Assembly (NCBI RefSeq): GCF_900177665.1
Contig: NZ_FXAW01000004.1
Span: 62,001-126,000, forward strand
Length of the DNA stretch: 64,000 nucleotides
Direction of reading: 5' to 3'
From: Marivirga sericea
Lineage (GTDB): Bacteria; Bacteroidota; Bacteroidia; Cytophagales; Cyclobacteriaceae
This document shows, in pieces, positions 9,978 to 17,438 of this stretch. The stretch's first letter is position 1. Every line of letters begins with the position of its first letter. Under the pieces are notes generated by a model. The model had not been told where the DNA came from, searched no databases, and saw nothing but the letters and a program-made list of their open reading frames with translations. Both the position numbers and the translations under genes were made by a program.

Positions 9978-11051
9978 TCACAAATGATATATGGCTTCCT
10001 GTTTAGCTTCATATATCTTAAACATTGCTCTTATATATTCTTCCATTTCCTCTGAAACGGATTTAATTTTTTCCGCAATATGCCGTAAATCATCCTTTTC
10101 AAATTTATCTATATCAATCAAATTGGTCAATCCTTTCATGGTGACGACAGGCCTACGCATCACATGGGAGATATCAAAAATCATTTGGTCTAACACACTA
10201 CCATAGGCTTTTTGAATGGTAAAATCCTCAAGCACACCTAAGCAGCGGTACCTCCCCTCTTGCACTCGCGAAATATGGAGCCTAACGATAAAATATTTCT
10301 TTTCTCCCAAATTATTTGAACAAGAATAGACATACTCCATGCTCTGATTATCTCGTATTTTTTGAATCAAAGAATAAAAATCAGCAATTGGCATACTTAA
10401 AACATTAGCTACTCTCTTCTCAGCAGAACAATCATTTGAGAAGCCGGGATGCTTCCTGATCAAGTTTTTGCTAAAATGATTATAGTGCAACTCCTGATCT
10501 GCATCTACTTCAAATTCAAAAAAAGAAGTAGGCAAGTTTTCCATATTCAGATAGCCCGGTAACTCTCTCCTCTGGCTATCAAAAAAATCAAGATATAAAT
10601 GATTAAGATATGTTCCAATCGAATCCATATGCTTCATCAATTGGTCAAAAGCACTATCAATAACTTGGGTTAAAACAATTCCAGCTATTCCTTTCACTTT
10701 ATTATTACGGTCCAGAATAGGGTAAATAAGTAATTGCTCATTATCGGTATACGATTTGAAAAACGATATATTTTGGAATAACGTATGGAATTTCAAATTA
10801 GGCACATAAATTACCTCCTGATTGAGTTTCGAAAATCTAACGCTAAAAATCTGATGATCAATATTCAAATGAAAATGAGCTTCTTTTTCTAAATCATAAA
10901 GTTGATGGTAATCATCTTCCCACAATATTAAAAATGACTGCGAAGCTTGAGAGAGCTCACATAACATTTTCAAAACTGGGTTCATTTTTTCATGGAGAAT
11001 CTGATGCCTAGGCTGAAAGTACGGATTATCAAAGGTTTTGGGTAAGCTCAT
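9978..11051 (-). CDS. Histidine-kinase-like sensor lacking the ATPase domain
   Basis: This 357-residue soluble protein begins with a GAF-like region (about 25-150) and continues into a PAS-like region (about 165-285). It ends in a HisKA-like helical hairpin with His296 in FDISHVMRRPVVTMKGL. It then stops about 60 residues later, with no N, G1 or G2 ATP-binding boxes. The hairpin resembles that of the complete kinase at 6961-8421. Whether it passes phosphate, dimerises with a full kinase, or only signals through protein contacts cannot be read from sequence. The downstream hairpin is intact and no frameshifted ATPase remnant is visible between it and kbl, so this looks like a real short architecture. 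Confidence 0.8.
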   Translation of the reverse strand: MSLPKTFDNPYFQPRHQILHEKMNPVLKMLCELSQASQSFLILWEDDYHQLYDLEKEAHFHLNIDHQIFSVRFSKLNQEVIYVPNLKFHTLFQNISFFKSYTDNEQLLIYPILDRNNKVKGIAGIVLTQVIDSAFDQLMKHMDSIGTYLNHLYLDFFDSQRRELPGYLNMENLPTSFFEFEVDADQELHYNHFSKNLIRKHPGFSNDCSAEKRVANVLSMPIADFYSLIQKIRDNQSMEYVYSCSNNLGEKKYFIVRLHISRVQEGRYRCLGVLEDFTIQKAYGSVLDQMIFDISHVMRRPVVTMKGLTNLIDIDKFEKDDLRHIAEKIKSVSEEMEEYIRAMFKIYEAKQEAIYHL

Positions 11052-11206
11052 AGGCGAAAGGTTTAGAAGTCAAATAATCCCTATTTACATAAGTATTCTA
11101 TTAGTGTTTTTAAACTAAAAAAACCCTCAAAGACGGAACAAATGATCTTTAACAACAATAGGGGAGAAGTTAATTATCACTTTAAAATGTCCCGTCTTAT
11201 CGGGTG

Positions 11207-11268
11207 ATGTCGTTAAATATATAAAAAGGTCTTGGTTGAATGCGCAATGCATTATTCCTTAACGACAT
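11207..11268. repeat. Inverted repeat with 42-base spacer
   Basis: ATGTCGTTAA at 11207-11216 is the exact reverse complement of TTAACGACAT at 11259-11268. A short CCCG/CGGG hairpin lies just upstream at 11191-11204. It could be a protein-binding pair or a structured leader of the divergent gene. Function unknown. Confidence 0.5.
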
Positions 11269-11312
11269 TTCAAAGGTAGTATAAGCGAACTTCTTAAAAA
11301 ACACCATAAAAG

Positions 11313-11346
11313 GGGTATTTTAAACTATAAATAGGGTATTTTAAAC
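11313..11346. repeat. Two 13-base direct repeats spaced two helical turns
   Basis: GGGTATTTTAAAC occurs exactly at 11313-11325 and 11334-11346, a start-to-start distance of 21 bp. This is the geometry of tandem transcription-factor sites on one DNA face. A near copy in the opposite orientation (TTTAAATACCCC) is at 11635-11646. Confidence 0.6.
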
Positions 11347-11691
11347 CCCCTTTCTAGGGTACTAATTCTACATTTTGGATATACTAGACCCGACTGCAGG
11401 ATTTCTTCTATTCAAGCCACGATAGCCTTAAACTCTTATTAAATAACATTTTATCAGCACCTTACACTGAAAATGCCATTTTTAGCATCTACTACACTAC
11501 GTTTATCAACAAGCAGTAAAAACCACCATTTTTTAAAAAAAACACCCCTTTTCTTCTGGCATTATCCTGAATGCAAAAGTAAAATATACCTGCAAAATAA
11601 TTTAATAAACCCCTAAACAGGTGTTTCTCAGCAATTTAAATACCCCTAATATTGTGTTATCTTAAAAACGAAAACACTTAACAACAATAAT

Positions 11692-11838
11692 ATGAAAGCT
11701 TTAAAAACAATTAAGTACGCATTAGTAATCGCAGCAATCTTCACATTTTCAGCGTGTGAATTAATTGAAGAGCCTAATATGGATACAACAGATTGTACAG
11801 GTTGCTCTGAGCCTGATGTAAAGGAAATTGAAGAATAG
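11692..11838 (+). CDS. Small 48-residue lipoprotein
   Basis: A short gene starts with a Lys-containing n-region (MKALKTIKYA), then a hydrophobic core and the lipobox FSAC with Cys22. That predicts a 27-residue, very acidic mature lipopeptide. The mature part holds a CxxC pair in DCTGCSEPD and ends KEIEE. I do not recognise a family. It lies 42 bases before the TPR histidine kinase on the same strand with no clear terminator between, so co-transcription is plausible. Support for it being real is the complete lipoprotein signal at the end of a repeat-rich upstream region. Confidence 0.65.
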   Translation: MKALKTIKYALVIAAIFTFSACELIEEPNMDTTDCTGCSEPDVKEIEE

Positions 11839-11880
11839 AAATAAATTTTATTTCCTGCCTCATTATTGTAAATTTATACG

Positions 11881-13713
11881 ATGATGAGGTTTTTTTTATT
11901 CCATTTAGTGCTAATCTTCTCCCAATCTGGAGTTTCCTATTCACAAGAAACTGAAAATGCCTATTTTGATCAGGCAAAAGAGTTACGAAATAAAAATCAA
12001 TTAGACTCCTCTTTTCATTATTTCGTTAAAGCAAAAAATCTATTTCTCAAAAGCCAGGATTCAATCGGGTTAGCACTAACAAATAACTATTTAGGCTTAA
12101 TTTCATTGAGCAAAAATGATAAAAGCAATGCTTTGAATTATTTATATACAGCGATAAAAATAAATAAAAGCATAAACAATAAGGATGGGTTAGTGGGGAA
12201 TTACAATAATTTAGCGAATTACTATATTAAAGAAGATTTAAAATTGGCTCTCTCCTACTATCAAGAAGCTCAGAAATTGCTCCCCAAAGAAAGAAAAGAT
12301 ACTAGATCGGCAATTATCAATATGAATATTGGTGTGATTTTTTCTTCTAAAGACGGAGAATATTTCAACTACGACTCTGCAATCCACTACTATTTGAATT
12401 CATTGGAATCATTCAAGGCAATTAATGACTCTTCTAGTATGTCTTTCTTGTATCATAATCTTGGTTTTCTATACGAATCAAAAGATAACCTTGAAGCAGC
12501 TATGAACAGTTATGAAAGGTCAATTGAATTGCGTCAAGAGTTAAAAGATGATCAAGAAGGATTAGCAAAATCATTCATGGCCAAAGGAAATATTTTGCTT
12601 AAACAGAAAAAATATAAAGAGAGTCTTGAACAGTATGAGAAAAGTCTTCAAATAGCAACCACATTAGGAGATGAATATAGAAAAATGAATCTCTATTCTA
12701 ATATGGTAAAAGCAAAAATGGGAATCGGGGCTGTAGAAGAAGCCTCTGTACTGTTTCAGGAATATAATCATTTGAGAGATTCTCTTTCAACCAGCGAAAA
12801 AATGCAGGAAGTGAAAGATTTGGAAACCAAATATGAAACCGAAAAGAAAGAAGCAGAAATAAAGGAACAACAGTTGGCGATTGCTGAAAAAAACTTTCAA
12901 AAAAATCTTTTCCTAGGCTTAAGCATTGCTCTAGTGGTCTTAATTATCTCCACTATTTGGTTTTTCCTTCAAAAGCAGGACTATCTGAAAAAACTAAAGA
13001 ATGAGGAAATCTCCAATATGAAGACTGAGCAAGAGCTGAAGGAACTTAATGCTATGATGCATGGTCAAGAGGAAGAAAGAAACCGAATTGCCAGTGATTT
13101 ACACGATCGACTAGGTGCAAGATTATCTTCCATCAAATTATTATTCCAATCTGAACAAAATGAAACTGCCTCCAATCTGAAGGGTAAATTATTGGATAAT
13201 ATTAATGAAGCCATTAAAGAAACGCGAGAAATTTCTCATAATCTTTCCACTGATATGTTAACACGCTTTGGCCTTGAAACAGCGCTTAAAGATATGGTCA
13301 GAACTATCAATGAAGCAGAGAAAATAAAAGCAGAGCTCGCAATTTACGGACTTCAAGCAAGGCTACCCCTAGAAGTGGAACGTAATATCTATCATATTGC
13401 ATTGGAGCTAATTAATAATACCATTAAGCATGCTGAAGCAGAAAGCATCACGCTACAAATAAGTCAAGCAGAAGAAGAAATTAATGTGTTTTACGAAGAT
13501 GACGGAAAAGGATTTGATGTGCAAAATGTGGTTGATTCCGGAATGGGTATGCGCAGCATATATGCGAGAGTAAATACCATAAGCGGTGCCGTTTATTTCA
13601 ATTCAAAACCGGGCAAAGGTATTAATGTGGTGATGACTATTCCTGTAAAAGAAGACCATAGCGAAGAACAGAAATCAGATGAACAAAATTCTTTAAAATC
13701 TAAGATGGCATGA
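11881..13713 (+). CDS. TPR-containing sensor histidine kinase (HisKA_3 type)
   Basis: This 610-residue kinase has a signal peptide (about 1-21), then tetratricopeptide repeats in the periplasm (about 25-300). A coiled coil (about 300-340) and a single membrane helix (about 343-363) follow. The cytoplasmic part has a HisKA_3 dimerisation domain with His408 in RIASDLHDRLGARLSS. The HATPase domain has N-box ALELINNTIKHAEA (about 507-520), DDGKGF and GMGMRSIYAR. This is the NarL-system kinase class, whose partners are LuxR/NarL regulators. No regulator adjoins it; the LuxR-type regulator at 15822-16472 is the nearest candidate. Fmt begins 67 bases downstream. Confidence 0.92.
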   Translation: MMRFFLFHLVLIFSQSGVSYSQETENAYFDQAKELRNKNQLDSSFHYFVKAKNLFLKSQDSIGLALTNNYLGLISLSKNDKSNALNYLYTAIKINKSINNKDGLVGNYNNLANYYIKEDLKLALSYYQEAQKLLPKERKDTRSAIINMNIGVIFSSKDGEYFNYDSAIHYYLNSLESFKAINDSSSMSFLYHNLGFLYESKDNLEAAMNSYERSIELRQELKDDQEGLAKSFMAKGNILLKQKKYKESLEQYEKSLQIATTLGDEYRKMNLYSNMVKAKMGIGAVEEASVLFQEYNHLRDSLSTSEKMQEVKDLETKYETEKKEAEIKEQQLAIAEKNFQKNLFLGLSIALVVLIISTIWFFLQKQDYLKKLKNEEISNMKTEQELKELNAMMHGQEEERNRIASDLHDRLGARLSSIKLLFQSEQNETASNLKGKLLDNINEAIKETREISHNLSTDMLTRFGLETALKDMVRTINEAEKIKAELAIYGLQARLPLEVERNIYHIALELINNTIKHAEAESITLQISQAEEEINVFYEDDGKGFDVQNVVDSGMGMRSIYARVNTISGAVYFNSKPGKGINVVMTIPVKEDHSEEQKSDEQNSLKSKMA

Positions 13714-13766
13714 TTGTCTTTCTGCAGTTTGAATCTTGATTTCCGACAGAATTCAGCCGATATTTT

Positions 13767-13774
13767 TATCTTTG
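13767..13774 (+). promoter_or_regulatory. Candidate -7 element directly before fmt
   Basis: TATCTTTG matches TAnnTTTG and ends six bases before the fmt ATG, which would make the transcript almost leaderless. No well-spaced TTTG -33 element is obvious, so this could be coincidence in an AT-rich gap. Confidence 0.4.
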
Positions 13775-13780
13775 TAGTCT

Positions 13781-14698
13781 ATGAAGAAATTACGCATCGT
13801 TTATATGGGTACCCCGGATTTTGCGGTGCCCTCTTTGAGGATATTAGTAGAAAACCATTATGATATCGCAGCTGTCATCACCGCTCCTGACAAACCCAAA
13901 GGCCGGGGACAAAAGCTGTCACAATCGCCTGTAAAGGAATATGCACAGTTGGCTGGCCTTAAAATCATGCAACCCAATAATTTGAAAGATCCTGAATTTC
14001 AAGCAGAATTAGCCAGTCTTGAGGCCAATTTACAAATAGTAGTCGCATTTAGAATGCTGCCCGAAGCCGTCTGGTCAATGCCGGAAATTGGTACTTTCAA
14101 TTTACATGCCTCCCTCCTACCACAGTACAGAGGTGCGGCCCCTATTCATTGGGCTGTAATGAACGGAGAAACCGAAACGGGATTGACAACTTTCTTTCTC
14201 AAACATGAAATAGATACGGGAAGTATTATTATGCAGGAAAAAGAGCCTATTTCCCCTAGTGATACAACAGGTACAGTCTATAACAGGCTCATGGACAAAG
14301 GGGCCGAATTGGTATTAAAAACAGTAGAAGCTATTGAAACTGGGGATTATGAGCTACACCAGCAGAATGAAAACCAAACGTTAAAGCATGCCCCTAAGCT
14401 GTTTAAAGAGAATACTGAGTTGAAATGGACAGAACCCGCAGAAAAGCTCTATAATTATGTTAGAGGCCTAAATCCATTCCCTACTGCGTGGGCAATAATT
14501 AACAATAAAAAATATAAAATTCATGAATCCTCTATAATTGATAAAGATTCAACAGGAGAAATTGGAAAATTGATTACTGATAATAAAAATCACCTCCATA
14601 TTCAATGTAACCCAGGGATTTTGGCTTTAAAAATAATACAGCCAGAGGGTAAAAAAAGAATGGAGGTTGCAGACTTCTTTAGGGGGAACCAACTCTAA
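13781..14698 (+). CDS. fmt: Methionyl-tRNA formyltransferase
   Basis: Formylates the amino group of initiator Met-tRNA using 10-formyl-tetrahydrofolate. At 305 residues it has normal length. The catalytic triad is Asn107 and His109 in GTFNLHASLLPQYRGAAPIH, which contains the SLLPxYRG signature, and Asp145 in HEIDTGSII. The C-terminal tRNA-binding domain begins near LKHAPKLFKENTELKW. The stop codon directly abuts the lpxB stop on the other strand with no base between. A TATCTTTG element lies just before the start. Confidence 0.97.
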   Translation: MKKLRIVYMGTPDFAVPSLRILVENHYDIAAVITAPDKPKGRGQKLSQSPVKEYAQLAGLKIMQPNNLKDPEFQAELASLEANLQIVVAFRMLPEAVWSMPEIGTFNLHASLLPQYRGAAPIHWAVMNGETETGLTTFFLKHEIDTGSIIMQEKEPISPSDTTGTVYNRLMDKGAELVLKTVEAIETGDYELHQQNENQTLKHAPKLFKENTELKWTEPAEKLYNYVRGLNPFPTAWAIINNKKYKIHESSIIDKDSTGEIGKLITDNKNHLHIQCNPGILALKIIQPEGKKRMEVADFFRGNQL

Positions 14699-15799
14699 TT
14701 ATGAATTGTAACTCCTTTGAATAATCAAATCCGCTGTTTTTTGGGAGGTGTTTTCATCTCCCATCATGTCTTTTAAAACCTGATAATCGTTTAAGACCTG
14801 AGCCCTTTTATTTCCACCGGGTAGTATCTCTTTCAATTCAACAACTAAATTTTCTAAAGTAAATTTTTCCTGTATCAATTCCTTAACGGCTTCTTTTTGC
14901 AGAATTAAATTTACTAGTGATATAAACTCTACTTTCACTACCTTTTTGGCTATGGCATAAGATATTGTACCGGTTTTATAGACCACCACTTCTGGTACAT
15001 TGAATAAGGCAGTCTCTAAAGTCGCAGTTCCTGAGGTTACTAAAGCGGCTTTGGCATTGGATAATAAATCGTAGGTTTCATCAAAAATCAAACTCACATT
15101 TAATTGATTCTTCACTTTTGAATACAGTGATTTATCCAAATTTTTCACACCTGCAACCACAAAATGCTCATCAGGAAATGCTTGTGTCACTTTATACAAA
15201 TTATCCAACATGTGTTCCACTTCCTGTTTGCGACTACCAGGTAATACAGCTACTACATTTTGGTCTTTAAAGCCGAACTTTTGATTTGGTTTAAAATCAC
15301 GAATGGCATCTAGAAGTGGATTTCCCACGTAATCAACCTTGAAATCAAAACCTTGATAAAATTCCTTTTCGAATGGTAAGATGACATACATATAATCTAC
15401 ATTCTTTTTAATTTTATAAGCTCTTTTCTGATTCCAGGCCCATACTTTTGGAGAAATATAATAGTGAACTGGAATATGGTATGCTTTAGCAAACTTGGCA
15501 ATCCTCATATTAAAGCCTGCATAGTCGATCAGAATTATGGCATCGGGTTTAAAATCTAAAATATCGTCTTTACAAAATTGAATTTTTTTGCGGATAGCTC
15601 CAAGGTGCTTGATTACTTCCCAAAAGCCCATATAGGCCATCTCCCTGTAATGGACCACTAAATCACCACCAGCATGCTCCATTGCATCTCCTCCCCAACA
15701 GCGAATTTCTGAATCTGGCTGTATTGACTTTAGTGCTTTAATGAGGTTACTGCCATGAAGATCTCCAGAACGTTCACCGGCAATGATATAATACTTCAT
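14699..15799 (-). CDS. lpxB: Lipid-A-disaccharide synthase
   Basis: Joins UDP-2,3-diacylglucosamine and lipid X to form the lipid A disaccharide at the inner membrane. The protein is 366 residues with family motifs AGERSGDLHGSNLI at the start, YYISPKVWAWNQ, VAVLPGSRKQEVEHML, and SGTATLETAL near the nucleotide-sugar site. It lies 22 bases after the LuxR-type regulator on the same strand, at the 3' end of a minus-strand run that also holds plsC and gatC. It converges on fmt with abutting stop codons. Confidence 0.97.
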   Translation of the reverse strand: MKYYIIAGERSGDLHGSNLIKALKSIQPDSEIRCWGGDAMEHAGGDLVVHYREMAYMGFWEVIKHLGAIRKKIQFCKDDILDFKPDAIILIDYAGFNMRIAKFAKAYHIPVHYYISPKVWAWNQKRAYKIKKNVDYMYVILPFEKEFYQGFDFKVDYVGNPLLDAIRDFKPNQKFGFKDQNVVAVLPGSRKQEVEHMLDNLYKVTQAFPDEHFVVAGVKNLDKSLYSKVKNQLNVSLIFDETYDLLSNAKAALVTSGTATLETALFNVPEVVVYKTGTISYAIAKKVVKVEFISLVNLILQKEAVKELIQEKFTLENLVVELKEILPGGNKRAQVLNDYQVLKDMMGDENTSQKTADLIIQRSYNS

Positions 15800-15821
15800 T
15801 TCTTGAGTAGTTCTTGTGGTC

Positions 15822-16472
15822 TTAACCTAAATAGCCTTTTTCAAAAGCCATTTTCACCATATGAGAAACATTCTTTGCTTCAAATTTTTGCAACAGTAAT
15901 TTGCGATAGGAAGTAATTGTATTTGGTGCTAAATCGAGTTTCTCAGATATCTCTCCTGATGTATCCCCTTCGCTTAAATGCTGTAAGATCTTGCGTTCTG
16001 TATCCGTTAATTTCACTCCTCCCTCTGACTCCCCGTAAACGCGCATTTTCATAGCCATTTTAGCCATTACATCCTGAGAGAAGTAGGTTTTTCCTTCCAT
16101 TATCCTCTTCACTGCTGAAAGAATCTCGCTTTCGCTAACATTCTTCAACACATATCCATCCACTCCTACATCCAATGCATTTTGAATATAGCCTTCTCTA
16201 TCAAACATGGACAGTATTAAAATTTTTGTTTTAGGAAATTTCTTTTTAATAATTTCAGTGGCTTCTATACCGTTTAAAACAGGCATATTCAAATCCATTA
16301 TCACTACATCTACTTCATGATCCGCTAAAAAATCTAGTACTTCCTGACCGTTTGATACAGTGTCTAGAATAGTTAATTCTTCTTGCTTTGAAAGTATAGA
16401 TGACATTCCACTTGCTAGAATCTCATGATCATCAGCAATTAACAATTTTATTGGATAGGATACTTCGCTCAT
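15822..16472 (-). CDS. LuxR/NarL-family response regulator
   Basis: This 216-residue two-domain regulator has a receiver domain with acidic pair IADDHE, phospho-acceptor Asp60 in VIMDLNMPVLNG, and Lys in YVLKN. A LuxR-type helix-turn-helix follows (LTDTERKILQHLSEGDTSGE onward, about 150-214). I chose the ATG at 16472; a TTG two codons upstream is also in frame. No kinase adjoins it. The TPR kinase at 11881-13713, on the other side of fmt-lpxB, has the matching HisKA_3 class and is a plausible but unproven partner. Confidence 0.93.
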   Translation of the reverse strand: MSEVSYPIKLLIADDHEILASGMSSILSKQEELTILDTVSNGQEVLDFLADHEVDVVIMDLNMPVLNGIEATEIIKKKFPKTKILILSMFDREGYIQNALDVGVDGYVLKNVSESEILSAVKRIMEGKTYFSQDVMAKMAMKMRVYGESEGGVKLTDTERKILQHLSEGDTSGEISEKLDLAPNTITSYRKLLLQKFEAKNVSHMVKMAFEKGYLG

Positions 16473-16635
16473 TCTCAAATCTAAATTTATTCAATTTGAC
16501 TTACAACAATATAGGTAGAATTAGATCGAATAATAGTGAGAAATATTGACTTCAGAAAAATAAATTAAAGCCTCTAAAATATTTTAACCACCTCTCCTTT
16601 TGATCCGAAAAATCAACTAATCTTCAGGAGCCTAA

Positions 16636-17355
16636 TTAGGCAGGTTCCACCCCAACCCTCGTGATGTTTTCATTGATGTTATCACTTTCCACTAGACCAT
16701 CTCGCATCCTGATTATTCTATGAGCATATTGCGCAATATCGTCCTCATGAGTTACCATAACAATAGTATTTCCTTGATCATGCAAATATTGAAATAATTC
16801 CATGATTTCGTATGATGTTTTAGTATCGAGGTTTCCTGTTGGTTCATCAGCTAGAATAATACTAGGATTATTCACTAAAGCTCTGGCAATGGCTACCCGC
16901 TGACGCTGTCCACCAGAGAGTTCATTCGGTTTGTGATAGGCTCTATCTCCTAATCCAACACTAGTTAAAACTTCTAACGCTCTTTCTTCCCTTTGGGACT
17001 TACTAAAACCAGCATATACCAAGGGGAGAGCAACATTTTCTAAAGAAGATTGGCGTGGTAGTAAATTAAAAGTCTGAAATACAAACCCTATTTCTTTATT
17101 TCGGATTTCAGCTAAATCATTTTCTGAGGTCTCACTTACATCTTGCCCTGCTAACTGATATTGACCTCTCGTTGGTGTATCTAAGCACCCAATAATATTC
17201 ATTAAGGTTGATTTACCAGAACCAGAAGGTCCCATAAAAGCAACATATTCTCCTTTGTCAATATTAATGGTTACTGACTTCAGTGCTTCCACTGTCTCAG
17301 TTCCCATTTTATATATCTTAGCAATGTCTTTGGTTTGGATTACAGATTGTCCCAT
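16636..17355 (-). CDS. ABC transporter ATP-binding protein, LolD/MacB-type
   Basis: This 239-residue ATPase has all nucleotide-binding motifs: Walker [10 protein letters not shown] (about 42-50), Q-loop [10 protein letters not shown], signature [15 protein letters not shown] (about 146-160), Walker [13 protein letters not shown] and switch MVTHE. The sequence is of the LolD/MacB/FtsE group, which usually works with FtsX-like permeases moving lipoproteins or peptides out of the inner membrane. No permease lies next to it, so its partner must be encoded elsewhere. It follows the large TPR membrane protein by 83 bases on the same strand. Confidence 0.92.
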   Translation of the reverse strand: MGQSVIQTKDIAKIYKMGTETVEALKSVTINIDKGEYVAFMGPSGSGKSTLMNIIGCLDTPTRGQYQLAGQDVSETSENDLAEIRNKEIGFVFQTFNLLPRQSSLENVALPLVYAGFSKSQREERALEVLTSVGLGDRAYHKPNELSGGQRQRVAIARALVNNPSIILADEPTGNLDTKTSYEIMELFQYLHDQGNTIVMVTHEDDIAQYAHRIIRMRDGLVESDNINENITRVGVEPA

Positions 17356-17438
17356 TAATTTTATTATTCATTGATAGTTTAAGATGAAAATTTAATTCAG
17401 AAGTATGGTTTACACAATTGATTTGTGATAAACGGAAA

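Larger units (their letters stand above)
11052..11691. other. Gene-free regulatory-looking region with repeats and hairpins
   Basis: About 640 bases have no convincing ORF. From left to right they hold a CCCG/CGGG hairpin (11191-11204), a 10-bp inverted repeat (11207-11216 with 11259-11268), two 13-base direct repeats 21 bp apart (11313-11346), and further ACCCCT cores on the top strand at 11544, 11609 and 11642. It precedes a small lipoprotein gene and a TPR histidine kinase and should contain their promoter and that of the divergent kinase-like gene. Confidence 0.55.
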
